Positions 22,340 through 33,966 of a stretch of DNA of 64,000 nt are shown here, piece after piece. Below the pieces are notes generated by a model. It worked only from the letters and a program-made list of their open reading frames with translations. It was not told the origin of the DNA and did not search any database. Position 1 is the stretch's first letter. Every line of letters starts with the position of its first letter. This DNA is from Mycoplasmopsis equigenitalium. Lineage in GTDB: Bacteria; Bacillota_I; Bacilli_A; Mycoplasmatales; Metamycoplasmataceae. Made by a program: the position numbers and the translations under genes. Location of the stretch: contig NZ_CP101808.1 of the NCBI RefSeq assembly GCF_024498255.1, positions 124,001-188,000 of the forward strand, written 5' to 3'.

Positions 22340-22958
22340 AGATCCATTTTGAGAACGTTTACATGATCTTGAAAAGCTAGAAAAATGAGAAGAGCTTTTT
22401 AAAGAAATAAATGAGTTAAATGAAAAGTATTTTCTTTTTAATGATATTGTGAATGAACTGGCGCAGTATAAAGAAGCAATCATTAAGAAAGTTACAAAAT
22501 CAAAGCAAAATGTAGATAAAAATGTCTTAATAATGAAAAACATAAAGAATGATTTTTCTGTAGAAATTGTTGATTTTTCTTGAGAAAATGACCAAGATAT
22601 GGTTGAAATTTATATCACTAGTATTTACAAAAAACTTAAAGATGAAAGCACACCACTTGATAAAAAAATATCACTTTACAATTCATTAGTTTTCAATAAA
22701 ATTAATCGTGATTTTACAATAAAAAAATTTAATATCAACCCTCAGAAAATAGGTTATTGATACAGAACCAAGGAGTTAGAAAGTTTTCTAAAAAAATTAG
22801 AGTCAGCGACTCTTAAAGATATTTCGGTAGGCAGAATTGCAGCGATGTTAGCACTAAATACCTATGATGAACATTTTCCGAATTATCAAATAGATGACTA
22901 CGCTAGTCTTGAAGACATTATTGCGAGTGCAAAAACAATGCTTAATGTTGAAAAATAA
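22332..22958 (+). CDS. Hypothetical soluble protein
   Basis: 208 residues; I do not recognise it. The N-terminal 60 residues are highly charged and likely helical (LEKLEKWEELFKEINELNEKY), possibly coiled coil. The remainder is a mixed charged domain with no membrane segment or signal. It starts within the HAD gene (8-nt overlap, ATG in another frame) and contains several TGA Trp codons (WERL, KWEE, FSWEND, GYWYR), which supports real coding. A cytosolic role linked to the upstream phosphatase is only suggested by the overlap. Confidence 0.7.
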
Positions 22959-23009
22959 AAAGATTTATATATATAATAATATTTATTTAAGTAAATAGAA
23001 TGGAGATTT

Positions 23010-24335
23010 ATGCCAAAAGCTACATATAATGAAAAGAATTCTACGCTTGTTGTTACCGTAGAAGCAAATAAAAAAGATTGAATTGAAAAACAAGAAAAAG
23101 CAGTTGTTTATCTACAATCACAACAAAATATTCCAGGTTTCCGGAAAGGAAAAGCGCCCGCTCATTTACTAAAACCAGTTAACCGCGGCGAAGTAGTAAA
23201 TCGTGCTCTAAACAAAATTTTTCCAGATGTTGAAAAAGAAGCGCTTGCTGAAGGACGTAAAAAACATACCCTTATTGGTCAACCAAAACTTAACATCCTT
23301 AAAGCCGAACCAGAAGAATTGCTTGTTGAATTCATTTACCCAGTTTTACCAAAGCGTTTTGATTTAGATTATTCAAAACTAAACTTTAAGCTTAAAGATA
23401 AAGTTGTTTCAAAAAGTGATGTTGAAAAAGCAATCAAACTTTCATTTAGATCAATGGGGCTTTGAAAACCAGCAACTAAAATTAGTGAAACTAGCAAGGT
23501 AAATATTTCATTCAATGGAATTATTGATGGTAAGAAGTTTGAGGGTGGTGATGCTGAAGAGTTAGAAATCGAACTTGGTCAAAACAATTTCCTTCCTGAA
23601 TTTGAAACTAAATTAATTGGTCTTAAAAAAGACGAGAAGAAAAAAATTAAAGTTAAGATGCCTGAAAATTATTACCGTTTAAATTTAAATGGTAAAGAAG
23701 CAGAATTCGATGTTAAAGTTAACGATATTCAAGATCTTGAATTTCCTAAATTCGATGACAATTTTGTTAAGTCACTAAAAAGCCCACAATACAAAACATA
23801 TGACGAACTTTTTGAAAGTTTTAAAGAACAAACTTTACAAGCAGAATTAGTACACGCAAAAGATAAAGTGGTTAATGACGCAATTGCGAAGTTAGCTGAA
23901 AAAAATACAATCCCTGTTCCAGAACCATTACTTAAACAAGAACTTGCTTCTGTAAATCATATCTTTGATGAAAAACTAAAAAAATCAGGTTTTACTCGTC
24001 AAGAATATATCGAATCAAGTGGTTATGCTGCCGATAAATTAAACAAGGATCTTGAAGAAGAAGCAAGTAAAAATGTTCAAAAACGTCTTGTTAATTCTTG
24101 ACTAATCGAACAACTTAAAATTAAAGTTACAGACGCTGAAATCGAAAAATACTACAAGGATTTAGCTAAGAAATACAATTTAGAAGACAAAATTGATGAA
24201 ATTAAAAAAGCACAACCAATTTCGTATGTTAAAGAAATTATTACAACTGATAAGTTTTTTGATGTATTTCTTAATGAACTTGATGCCGCTGGAAGTAAAA
24301 AAATCAAAGAAAACAAATTAATTGTTTATAAATAA
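23010..24335 (+). CDS. tig: Trigger factor
   Basis: Ribosome-bound chaperone that receives nascent chains. The ribosome-binding signature is present as NIPGFRKGKAP (about 41-51, the FRK loop). A peptidyl-prolyl isomerase (FKBP-like) domain follows at about 150-240 (ETSKVNISFNGIIDG to ELGQNNFLPEFE), then the C-terminal substrate-binding arms. 441 residues, normal. It has its own AT-rich promoter and a terminator directly at the stop. Confidence 0.95.
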
Positions 24336-24353
24336 TGCCGTAAGGCATTTTTT
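24334..24353 (+). terminator. Terminator after tig
   Basis: Short stem AATGCC / GGCATT with a 4-nt loop and T6, overlapping the tig stop codon. Confidence 0.75.
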
Positions 24354-24365
24354 AGATTGGAGAAA

Positions 24366-25700
24366 ATGACATTAGATACAATTACTGCAATTAGTTCTGG
24401 CCGCAATGTAAATCAACCAATAGGGATCGTCAGAATGTCTGGCGCTGATGCTATTAAGATTTTGTCCAAAGTTTTTAAGGGTAAGATTGTTGATCCAAAA
24501 CAAGAAAAAGGGATTAGTTATGGCTATATTTATGATAAAAATCAGCTAGTAGATGAAGTGCTAGTGATGTTTTATTATGGCAATAAAACTTACACTGGCG
24601 AAACAATGGTTGAAATTAATTGTCATGGCGGTCATGTTGTTACGAATTGAATTTTAGAATTATTAATTGAAAATGGGGCTCGACTTGCTAAAAACGGTGA
24701 GTTTTCTGAGCGAGCTTTTTTCAATAAAAAAATCGACTTGACTAAGGCGGATGCAATTCATGATCTGATTATGGCTAAAACTAAGTCGCAAGTTTTACTT
24801 TCGGCTAATAAATTTACCCAAGGTACATATCATTTTTTAAGTAAGATTATTAGTGAACTAGAGTTATATATTGGTAATTTGGAAGCGAACATTGATTATC
24901 CGGAATATGAAGATATTGAAGATATTAACAACATTAAGTTTTTAGAAATTTTAAAAGACATTGCCAAAAAATTAGAAGTTTTAGTAACGAAATCTGAACG
25001 TAATATTAAGTTGTTTGAAGGTATAAAAATTTTAATTTTAGGCAAACCAAATGTTGGCAAGTCAAGCTTATTAAATGCTTTGAAAAAAGAAGACAAAGCA
25101 ATAGTTACCGATATCGCGGGAACAACTCGCGATATCATCGAAACTGAAATCCAAATCAATAACATTTTATTTAAGATTATAGATACTGCTGGGATACGTA
25201 AGGCAAGAAATAAAATTGAAGAAATAGGAATTAATAAAGGATTGGATTTAATCCCCAAATCAGATGTTATTATTCACTTAATTGACGAGCGCAAAAAAGA
25301 CGAATTTGACAATAAAATTGTTGAATTAGCGTTGAAAAACAATAAAAAATGTATTGAAGTTTTAAACAAAAATGACATTATTAAATCGAAGAAAAGTGTT
25401 ATTAAAATTAGCGCGATCAACAATGATGTTGAAGAATTAGAAAATGCTTTAATTAAAGATCTTAAAGATATTAATTTCAATGATGATGATACTACAAATA
25501 ATGTCCGTCAACTTTCGTTAATAAAAAAGAGTTTAAATCATATTAATGAAGCGATTGTAGCGATGCAAAATATGCAAACAGCAGATGTGATTATTATCGA
25601 TGTTGTGGCGGCTTGAGAAGCATTAAAAGAAGTAACAGGACAAGTGAATCGCGAAGAGTTAATTGATGCTATTTTTAGAAATTTTTGTTTGGGGAAGTAA
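24366..25700 (+). CDS. mnmE: tRNA modification GTPase MnmE
   Basis: With MnmG it installs the cmnm5U modification at U34 of tRNAs. 444 residues in the expected order: N-terminal folate-binding domain (VNQPIGIVRMSGADA to NCHGGHVV), helical domain, then the inserted G domain with G1 GKPNVGKSS (about 224), G2 TTRDI, G3 DTAG and G4 NKND. The C-terminal FCLGK has the catalytic Cys of the family C-[IL]GK motif. ATG 24366 is preceded by TTGGAG; a TTG at 24357 overlaps that site and is rejected as start. Confidence 0.96.
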
Positions 25701-25794
25701 TACGTTTATCCAAAATAAAAGTTTTTACAATGCAAGAATAATAAAATCTATAACAGATATTTAAAAAATATACTTGATAAAAAGGTTAGTGTTC

Positions 25795-25823
25795 TTGACT
25801 TTGGTTGATGTTTTTAATATAGA
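25795..25823 (+). promoter_or_regulatory. Promoter of tatD: TTGACT-N17-TATAGA
   Basis: A near-consensus -35 (TTGACT, 25795-25800) is followed by a 17-nt spacer and TATAGA (25818-25823), then 6 nt to ATG 25830. No ribosome site is present, so the transcript is probably leaderless. Confidence 0.65.
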
Positions 25824-25829
25824 ATTAAT

Positions 25830-26600
25830 ATGATGAAATTAATTGATATACATTGTCACCCGTTAAAAGAATATTATGACAATCCTAAAAAAGTTGTAAA
25901 GCAAGCAATTAGTAATAATGTTGCTATTTTTGGTATTTGCGGTTGTGATATAAAAGAAAACGATGAAGTAATTTCATTGGTAAATGAATTTCCAAGTTAT
26001 ACTTTTGCCGTTGTAGGCATTCATCCTTCGCAAGTGTGAAATGAACAAGATTTAGATATTCTTGCAAAACAAGCAAAGAATAAAAATGTAAAAGCGATTG
26101 GTGAAATTGGATTGGATTTTAGTTATGAAACAAATCCAAACAAAGAACAACAAATTCAAATGTTTAAAGCGCAAATTGAAATTGCTTTGCAAAATAATTT
26201 ACCAATTGTAATTCATTTACGGGATGCTGCAAAAGAATTACTTGCTGTTTTAAAAGAATATAAAAATAGGAATCTTCGTTTTGTAATTCATACATATAGT
26301 CAAGATTTAGACTTTGCAAAAGAAATATATGAATTAGGTGGCAATTTTTCATTCAGCGGCACTCTGCTTTTTAACAATAAAAAAGCACAAGAAGTTGTGA
26401 AGTGATTACCTATTGAGCGTATTTTTACGGAAACTGACTCGCCTTATTTAGCGCCACCTCCACATCGCGGCGAGATAAACTATCCAAATTATGTTAAGTA
26501 TGTTTTGTTTTTTATAGCTGGTTTAAAAGAGCTTGCGCCTGATAAGTTAGCTGAAAAAATTTATAAAAACACAAAAAGGTTCTTTAATTTAAATGACTAA
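25830..26600 (+). CDS. tatD: TatD-family metal-dependent hydrolase
   Basis: 256 residues, amidohydrolase-type TIM barrel acting as a metal-dependent DNase in the family. Metal ligands: DIHCH near the N-terminus, GEIGLDF (Glu, about 92), VIHLRDA (His), IHTYS (His) and ETDSPYLAP (Asp, about 207). The two adjacent ATGs (25830, 25833) are both possible starts. The 3' end overlaps rsmA by 8 nt, the usual Firmicute neighbourhood (tatD near rsmA). Confidence 0.93.
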
Positions 26601-27360
26601 AATAGTAGCGAAAAAGAAATTTGGACAAAATTTCTTAATTGATGAAAATATAAAAAACAAAATTGTCGCAAGCGCTAATATATCAACAGACGATGTGGTG
26701 GTTGAGATAGGACCTGGAACAGGTGCTATTACAAAAATGATGTTGCCAAAGGCTAAAAAAGTTATTTCATATGAAGTTGATACACAACTTGTTGAGTTAT
26801 TGAAAACTCAAATTAAGGCTGAAAATTTTGAACTAGTTGAAGGAGATTTTCTTAAACAAAATCTACCTAATTATAAATACAAAGTAGTTGCTAATATTCC
26901 CTATAATATTACGAGTGATATTCTTTTTAAATTGTTTAAAAATCATAAAAATATTGATACAGCGATTATCATGATGCAAAAAGATGTAGCAGATCGTATA
27001 CTTGCAAAATTCGGGAGTTCAAATTATTCAAAATTATCAGCAACAACAATGTTATTTACTGATGTAAAAAAACTTTTTGATGTAAGTCCTAGCTCATTTT
27101 CTCCTGCGCCAATGGTTACGTCTTCTGTAATGGAATTTAGATTTAAAAATGAAGTGCATAAAAACGCATTTGCAATTGTTAAATTTATTGCATTGTGTTT
27201 TCAATTTAGAAGAAAATTTTTAACTAAAAATTTAGAAAACACTTACGGCAAAGAGCAAGTAATTCAATTGTTAAAAGAGTTAGATTTACCTTTAACTTGC
27301 CGAGCGCAAGAGTTATCTTTACAAACATTTATTTTATTGTTTGAGGGCTTAAATAAATAA
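26593..27360 (+). CDS. rsmA: 16S rRNA dimethyladenosine transferase RsmA (KsgA)
   Basis: Dimethylates A1518 and A1519 in the 16S rRNA 3' hairpin. SAM motif I is VVEIGPGTGAIT (about 37-48), acidic motif SYEVD, and the catalytic NIPYNIT (about 102-108) is the adenine-methylating motif. FGQNFL near the N-terminus is the family start. 255 residues, normal. It overlaps tatD and is followed by a terminator. Confidence 0.96.
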   Translation: MTKIVAKKKFGQNFLIDENIKNKIVASANISTDDVVVEIGPGTGAITKMMLPKAKKVISYEVDTQLVELLKTQIKAENFELVEGDFLKQNLPNYKYKVVANIPYNITSDILFKLFKNHKNIDTAIIMMQKDVADRILAKFGSSNYSKLSATTMLFTDVKKLFDVSPSSFSPAPMVTSSVMEFRFKNEVHKNAFAIVKFIALCFQFRRKFLTKNLENTYGKEQVIQLLKELDLPLTCRAQELSLQTFILLFEGLNK

Positions 27361-27386
27361 ACATGCTTTAGTTAAAAATCAAGAAA

Positions 27387-27413
27387 AAATCAACAAATTC
27401 TGTTGATTTTTTT
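27387..27413 (+). terminator. Terminator after rsmA
   Basis: Stem AAATCAACA / TGTTGATTT with a 5-nt loop and T-rich tail. Confidence 0.85.
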
Positions 27414-27426
27414 AGTATTTAGTTTT

Positions 27427-27451
27427 AATAAAAAAGCCCCAAAAGGGCTTT
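27427..27451 (-). terminator. Terminator after upp
   Basis: Stem AAAGCCC / GGGCTTT with T-run on the minus strand, just after the upp stop. Confidence 0.85.
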
Positions 27452-27460
27452 ATTAAATTA

Positions 27461-28087
27461 TTATTTTGTTCCGAAGATACGATCTCCAGCATCACCCAAA
27501 CCAGGTAGAATGTAGTTATTTTCATTTAATTTTTCATCAAGTGCTGCAAGGTAAATATTTAGTTTATTACCATATTTATCACGTACTTTTTTAACACCTT
27601 CTGGTGAACCTACAAGACATACAAGTTCAAGATTTGTGTAACCATCTTTTCTTAATTTTTCAATTGCATCAATGCTACTATTTCCTGTTGCTAACATTGG
27701 ATCAACAATAATGATTAGACTATCTTTTGGTACGTTAGGCATTTTGTAAAAGTATGTATGTGGTTTGAAGGTTTTTTCATCACGATACAAACCAATGTGT
27801 CCTGTTTTTGCTTGAGGTACAAGGTCTAAAATCCCTTGTGTCATTCCTAAACCAGCACGAAGAATTGGTACAATTACAATTTCTTTATCAAATTCTGAGC
27901 CAATAAATTTATCGGCAACTGGGGTAGAAATTTGTTTTGGTTTTGGTTTGTAATCACGTAAAATTTCATAAACCATTAGCGAGGCAATTTCGTTCAGGTT
28001 TTTACGGAATAAAGTATGATCACTGTTTTTGTCACGCATTACAGTTAACTTGATATCAATGAGTGGGTGATTAATAATTTTGAGCAT
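27461..28087 (-). CDS. upp: Uracil phosphoribosyltransferase
   Basis: Salvages uracil with PRPP to UMP. The PRPP-binding loop IIIVDPMLATGNSSIDAI (about 125-142) and the uracil-binding C-terminal LPGLGDAGDRIFGTK are diagnostic. 208 residues, normal. The start overlaps the deoC stop, so upp and deoC form a nucleotide-salvage operon. Confidence 0.97.
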   Translation of the reverse strand: MLKIINHPLIDIKLTVMRDKNSDHTLFRKNLNEIASLMVYEILRDYKPKPKQISTPVADKFIGSEFDKEIVIVPILRAGLGMTQGILDLVPQAKTGHIGLYRDEKTFKPHTYFYKMPNVPKDSLIIIVDPMLATGNSSIDAIEKLRKDGYTNLELVCLVGSPEGVKKVRDKYGNKLNIYLAALDEKLNENNYILPGLGDAGDRIFGTK

Positions 28088-28758
28088 TAGTAGCTGTCCT
28101 TGCTTTCTGTTCCTTCTAATATTGCTACTGATCTTGATGTACCAAATCTGGTTGCTCCAGCTTTATACATCGCTTCTAAATCGTCAGCATTTGCAATTCC
28201 GCCAGCTGCCTTGATAGCAATTTTACCTTTGGTTACTGAATGCATCAATTTAACATCTTCAAGTGATGCACCACGGTATGAGAAACCGGTTGATGTTTTG
28301 ATAAACTCGGCGCCTGAGTTAAGAACAATTTCAGTTACTTTAAGAATTTCTTCATTTGTTAAAAGGGCTGTTTCAACAATAACTTTTAAGATATGTTTTC
28401 CACATTCTTTTTTAACAGCTTTAATGTCGTTAAGAACATATTCATATTCTTTTTCTTTAAGCTTACCGATGTTAATAACCATATCGATTTCATCTGCACC
28501 GTGAGCAATAGCAAGTTTTGCTTCTTGTGCTTTTGATTGAGTAATGCCAGCACCAAGTGGGAAACCTATTACTGAAGTAATTCCGGTACTTGTCCCATCA
28601 GTTTTAGTTTTGACATATTTAACTCACGACGAGTTAACACAAACAGTTTTAAATTCATATTGAAGTGCTTCAGCAACTAATTTGTCAATATCTTTTTTTG
28701 TTGCTTCAGGTTTTAAATATGTGTGGTCAATTAATCTGGCCATTTCTTTCTTTGTCAT
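28087..28758 (-). CDS. deoC: Deoxyribose-phosphate aldolase
   Basis: Cleaves deoxyribose-5-phosphate to acetaldehyde and glyceraldehyde-3-phosphate. Class I aldolase: [12 protein letters not shown] at the N-terminus, EIDMVINIG, and the Schiff-base lysine in FIKTSTGFS (about 150); KAAGGI holds the second conserved Lys. 223 residues. It is first in a two-gene salvage operon with upp, and the ATG follows AAAGGAGATAA. Confidence 0.97.
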
Positions 28759-28785
28759 TTTATCTCCTTTGTATAATATTGTAAA

Positions 28786-30054
28786 TTATTTTGTAATAGA
28801 TTTTTTACCAAAATATGTTCAAAGTGCTTTTGGGATAGTAATTGAATTTGTTTTTGCGTCATAATTGTTTTCGATAATAGCGGCAATTAGACGATCAATT
28901 GCTAATCCTGAACCATTGATAGTAAATGCATATTTATTCTTACCATCTAAATCTTTGTAACGAATCATTGCTCGGCGCCCTTGGAAATCTCCGAAGGTTG
29001 AAACACTAGAAATTTCACGATATTTGAATTCGCTTGGCATTCAAACCTCTAGGTCAATTGTTTTTTGTGAACTAAAACCTAGATCTCCGGTGCAAAGCAT
29101 TACTTCGCGAAAAGGTAATTCAAGTTTTTCTAAAATGTTTTTTGCATCTGCTAATAATAAATTGAATTCATTAGGAGCATCTTCTTCTTTCGCGATTTTA
29201 ACAAGCTCTACTTTTTTAAATTGATGGTTACGAATGATACCTTTTGTATCTTTGCCACCACTACCAGCTTCAGAACGGAAACATTCGGTGAAGGCAGTAA
29301 GTTTAATTGGCTTTGTTAAGTCAATGATTTCGTTATTGTAGATGTTAGTTAAACTTACTTCAGCAGTAGAAATTAAATATAAGTTGTTTGTTAATTTAAA
29401 AAGATCTTCTTCAAATTTAGGAAGTTGTCCAGTACCGTACATAATATTTTCTTTTACAAGCACTGGTGTGTTGTATTCAACATAACCACGAGCAATATGT
29501 TCATCAAGCATAAAGTTTTGCAGTGCGCGAATTAGTTTTGCTCCATCTTTTTTAAACAACACGAATCTTGAACCTGATAGTTTAACAGCGCGTGGCAAAT
29601 CAAAAAGTTCAAATTCAGCACCAAGGGTATCATGTGAAACAGGTTGATTTACAAGACCCTTCCCAAGTTTTGAGTGTTCAGCAATTACAACATTAGCATT
29701 TTCGTCAGCGCCAATAGGAACTTCTGCTAATGGAATGTTAGGAATACGGTCTAAATTAAACTTGACAAAATCGTTTAATTTTTCTTCATTTTTCTTTAAT
29801 TTTTGTAGAGTATCTTTAATTTTTGTAATTTCATTTTTTAGCTTTTCTATTGCTTTTTTATCGTTTTTGTTTTTACCAATTTCAGCGGACAATTTTTTGA
29901 TTTGTGCTTGCATTTCTTGATTTTTAAACATAATTTGACCAAGATCTTTTGCTTTTGTTACTAGTTCATCAATGATCGTAGCATCAAAACCTCTTTGGTT
30001 TAATTTTTCTTTTACGTATTTTTGCTGTTCGATTACAAATTTGATATCTAACAT
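28786..30054 (-). CDS. serS: Seryl-tRNA synthetase
   Basis: 422 residues. The N-terminal long antiparallel coiled coil (about 25-105; [20 protein letters not shown] and on) contacts the tRNA variable arm. Core motif 2 [23 protein letters not shown] and motif 3 [19 protein letters not shown] identify a class II serine enzyme. The ATG follows AAGGAGATGT. Downstream, deoC begins 28 nt later on the same strand. Confidence 0.96.
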
Positions 30055-30150
30055 ACATCTCCTTGCAAATAATATTCAATATTTATATAATTTTATATTA
30101 TAATAATGATTATAATTTTAATTTAACATAAATAATGCAGGGAGGAAAAC

Positions 30151-30573
30151 ATGGATCATTTGATTAAATTGCACGCTAGTTTAGAAGTTTTAGCGCACAA
30201 ACTTAAGAATTTTCACTGACATGTTGTTGGTTATGATCATTTTGAAGCGCATGATAAATTAGATGATTTGATTCATAAGTGTCACAATTCCATCGATGAA
30301 GTTGCCGAGTTAATAGTGCAGTTAGGTGAAGTTGCAACTTGTGATTTGCAAACGTTAAAATCATTGTCGATTATTGCACAAATCGAGGCTAAAAGATACG
30401 ATTCGTTATTTGTTGCTTCAGTGCTTGTTGATGATTTTGACAAAATTTTAGATTTTACAACAACAACCAAATGAGATATGCTAAGCCAACCAATTATTGA
30501 TAATGTTAATAAATGAGTTTTAAAAGCAAGATGACAATTCCAAGCGGTAATTACTGACGCTGAGGAAATTTAG
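30151..30573 (+). CDS. dps: Dps-like ferritin
   Basis: 140 residues, DNA-binding protein from starved cells family. The ferroxidase signature is visible: [21 protein letters not shown] (His and Asp) and the Glu in SIDEVAEL. The helical bundle has the expected length, but with no long basic N-terminal tail for DNA binding. It would oxidise and store iron and protect against peroxide. A strong GGGAGG ribosome site is present. It sits alone upstream of rpmH, an unusual neighbour. Confidence 0.88.
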
Positions 30574-30583
30574 AAAGGAAAAA

Positions 30584-30727
30584 ATGAAAAGAACATATCA
30601 ACCAAATAAACTAAAACACATCAAAACTCACGGTTTTCGTGAAAGAATGGCAACAGCCGGCGGAAGAAAAGTTTTAGCAGCACGTCGTGCTAAAGGTAGA
30701 GCACAACTTACAGTTTCTGATAAATAA
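30584..30727 (+). CDS. rpmH: Ribosomal protein L34
   Basis: 47 residues with the diagnostic [12 protein letters not shown] start, HGFRERM and the ARRAKGRA basic end. It has an AAAGGAAA ribosome site. The stop overlaps the rnpA start (TAATG), the classic rpmH-rnpA pair. Confidence 0.97.
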   Translation: MKRTYQPNKLKHIKTHGFRERMATAGGRKVLAARRAKGRAQLTVSDK

Positions 30728-31068
30728 TGAAAAAAGAATATCGAATACGAAAGAATTGGGAATTCCAAGCGATTATCGAAGCGAAAAACCAAGTTCTTAA
30801 TAGAGAACTAATTTTGTATTTCAAAAAAGCTGATTCATTTAAGATTGGGATTTCTATTCCTAAAAAATTTGCGAATGCTGTTCAAAGAAATTATTTAAGA
30901 CGACAAGTTCGCAGTATTTTATTAAAGCTTAATGTTTTCGAGTTCGCTTACCATTTTGTAATTATTGTCAGAAAACAATTTTTAGAATTAGATTTTAATA
31001 CCAAATTAGAATCTGTCAAAAAATTGTTTGGAAAGGTGGAAAAGTATGGGAAATCAACATCGCTCTAG
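30727..31068 (+). CDS. rnpA: Ribonuclease P protein component
   Basis: 113 residues. The protein subunit that helps RNase P RNA bind and cleave pre-tRNA 5' ends. The RNR-box appears as KKFANAVQRNYLRRQVRSIL (about 46-65), the family signature with R-N-x-x-R-R. It is coupled to rpmH and overlaps yidC by 23 nt. Confidence 0.94.
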   Translation: MKKEYRIRKNWEFQAIIEAKNQVLNRELILYFKKADSFKIGISIPKKFANAVQRNYLRRQVRSILLKLNVFEFAYHFVIIVRKQFLELDFNTKLESVKKLFGKVEKYGKSTSL

Positions 31069-33061
31069 TCACTTAGATTATTTTTCAAATAATAGTAGTG
31101 CGACACCAGAAAAAAACAAAAACCCCAAAAAGAAATGGGCTTTAGTTTGAAAAATTCTTAAAGCAATCATTTATTTTATTCTTTTTGGTGTAACCATGAC
31201 TGGTTGCGTGCAAACGTTTATTTTCAAAACAGATGCGGTTTCTGGTAGTGGGCAAGAGTTTTATCTTTCAAAAAATAAGGTTACTCCAACTGTTACTGTC
31301 ATGAAATACGACGAAAGTAAAAATATGTACGCACCAACTGGTGATAATAAATATTTAAAAAATTCTGAAGTTATTAAAAAGTTGCGTGAACAAACAAATA
31401 ATAATCTAGGTTTTACGCCTGAGGCAGACCAAGAAATTTATGGTCATAAAAACAGTGCTTCTCTTACTTTTTTTGAAAGTGGAATGCAAAAAAGTGTAGA
31501 CGATATTTACAACAAAAATGGTAAATATTTATATAAAAATGAGGCTCAAAAAACTTATACATTAGTTAATGATTTGTCAGAAATTTTAGTGCCAGCACCA
31601 CTTTTTAGTAAAAAAACAGTTGGTGGTGTGCCGCTTGTCGCTGAAAATGGAAGTCTTATTTTCGATACTAATCTTGATGAAAATTACCGTAAAAACTACT
31701 CGAATGGCGAAGATAATCAATTTTTAGGATATGAATTCGCTCACGAAAAAGTGGTTGAAGACGGGAAGGAAGTAATTAAATTTAATAATAAGTTACTTAA
31801 GATTCATTATTTAAAAATTAGCAACGTTGTTGATGACACAGTCAACTACAATGCAAAATACGCTCGCGATGTTTTACAAGCACTTTATGAAAAAACTTTT
31901 AATGCAAGCGCAGACCAATTAGCATCTGAAGGTCGCGAGAAAGACTACTTTAAGGAGTTATTGGCCAAAACTGGTGATGCAGATATTAATAGTTTTTTAC
32001 TAAGAATAGCACAAAAACAAGGCGATGGAAGTTACAAACCAATTAATCGTGATTTAACAAACGAAGAAAAAGAATTACTTGAAGCATACGATTTCACTAT
32101 TAAAAATTACTTATTAATGAGTAAGTTTGGTATTAATCGTTACACAAATGAAATTGTGTTTGGTAGTGAAAGTAATCTTAAGAGCCCAATCAGCGCCAAA
32201 GGTACTAGTTATGAAAACTTAATTTATGCTTCAAGCAACGATCAAGCACCGCTTACCAATTGGGGCGAAGCATGAAAACTAGGACCATTTTATGGTTTAG
32301 TTGTTTGACCACTCGCCGCAATGATGATCGGAATTAGTGATGCAATGCCAGAAATTCATGGTTGAGAAAGTTTAATTGTTATTATTATCGCGATTGTAAT
32401 TACTCGTTCTTTATCATTAATCTTTACTTATAAATCATTATTTACAACCCAAAAACAACAAAATCTAAATGCCCAAAAAGCAAAGATTGAAGCTAAATAT
32501 ATTAACTATAAAGGTAACAAGATGATGGAAAATCGTAAACGTGTCGAAATCCAACAACTTTACCGGAAAAATGGGATTAGCCTACTTGATCCATTTATTA
32601 ACATTATTATTTCAACACCTATTTTCATCGGGATGTGAAAAATCATCCAAGCGATGCCATCAATGAAGTCGACAAGTTGACTTGGTATAAGTTATGCTAA
32701 CACTTCATGACAAAGTTTATTTGGTGGCCAGTTTGCTTACTTACCAATTTTAATTGTAACGATCGGTATTCAAATTGCTTCGCAATTATTACCGCGAATT
32801 CTTTCCAACAAGCGGCTTAAAGAACGAACAAACGCTATTGAAAAAGCAACAATGAAAAAACAAAACAAAACACAAAACATTATCTTGATTGTGTTTGTTG
32901 TCTTCACTGTAATGCTTACCGCTGGTGTTCAAGTTTACTGAATGGTTGGTGGTACCTGAACACTTATTCAAACTTATGTTGTTCACAAAATCTTGGTTTC
33001 GAAATGATATCGTGAACGCCAAGAGAAGAAAAAACTTGAAAAGCAAGAACAAGCGTTATAA
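31046..33061 (+). CDS. yidC: Membrane protein insertase YidC
   Basis: 671 residues. The signal/anchor at about 35-52 ends in a lipobox-like VTMTGC, as in lipoprotein-type YidC/SpoIIIJ of Firmicutes. A large extracellular insert of about 350 residues, rich in Lys/Asp/Glu, follows and is typical of mycoplasmas, not of Bacillus. The conserved core starts at about 410 (GPFYGLVVWPLAAMM). It contains the groove arginine in ITRSLSLIF, the cytoplasmic helical hairpin (QKAKIEAKYINYKGNKMMEN) and five membrane segments, and ends in a basic tail for ribosome contact. It follows rpmH-rnpA and begins inside rnpA. Confidence 0.95.
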
Positions 33062-33086
33062 AAAAATCAGCGACTGCTGATTTTTT
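33061..33086. terminator. Bidirectional terminator between yidC and tsf
   Basis: Stem AAAAAATCAGC / GCTGATTTTTT with a GACT loop, T8 beyond. It separates the convergent yidC and tsf genes. Confidence 0.87.
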
Positions 33087-33087
33087 T

Positions 33088-33966
33088 TTATTTCTTCATT
33101 TGTGCTGCGACTTCGTCAGCAAAATTGGTTACTTGTTTTTCAACACCTTCAGCTAATTCATAACGAACAAAACTAATTAATTTTGTGTTGTGTTGTGCAA
33201 GGTATTGTTCAACTTTCATTCCGCTTTCCATTACAAAGTCTTGTTTTTCAAGAACGAATTCTGAAAGTTCTTTGTTAATCTTACCATCAACAATTTTTTG
33301 TTGAATTTGTGCTGGTTTGTTAGCTAAGGTTGGATCTTTTTTGAATTCATCTTCAAGTTTTTTAATTTCTTTTTTAGGAACATCGCTTACTAAAGCGTAT
33401 TGTGGGTTCATTGCAGCAATTTGCATTCCCACGTTTCTTAGAACGGTTTCGTCTTTTCCTTCACCAATAACGATAACGGCGATTTTGTTATTATTGTGTG
33501 TGTAACCTGTTACAAGGCCTTTGTTAGCAGGTAATTGGATCGCTCTACGAAGAGCGATTTTTTCACCAATAACACCGGTTGCTTCATCACAAAGAAGTTT
33601 TAAATCTTTTTTGTCTTTAGTTTTTAATTTTAATAATTCTGCTTCATTGCTGAATTTGTTAGCAAGTAGAACTTCTTCAATTTTCTTGCTTAATTCAATA
33701 AATTTTTGATTTTGTACAACGAAGTCAGTTTCGCTATTTAGTTCGTAAAGAACTGCAAATTTACTGTTTTTAACGAATTTAACAATTCCTTCAGCAGCAA
33801 TTCTGTTTGATTTTTTAGCAGCTTTTTTAAGTTTGTTTTCGTTTAATCATTGAATTGCTTTGTCAAGATCTCAGTTTGATTCTTCAAGTGATTTTTTGCA
33901 ATCTAACATTGGAGCATCAGTGATTTCTCTAATTTTTTTAATTAATTCTAATTTGTTGTCAGCCAT
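33088..33966 (-). CDS. tsf: Elongation factor Ts
   Basis: 292 residues, exchange factor that releases GDP from EF-Tu. Start and N-terminal UBA-like domain (LIKKIREITDAPMLDCKKSL, about 6-25) and the core with the FVVQN and NETDF-like SETDFV motif are conserved. It follows rpsB directly; the ATG overlaps the rpsB stop (TAATG). Confidence 0.95.
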
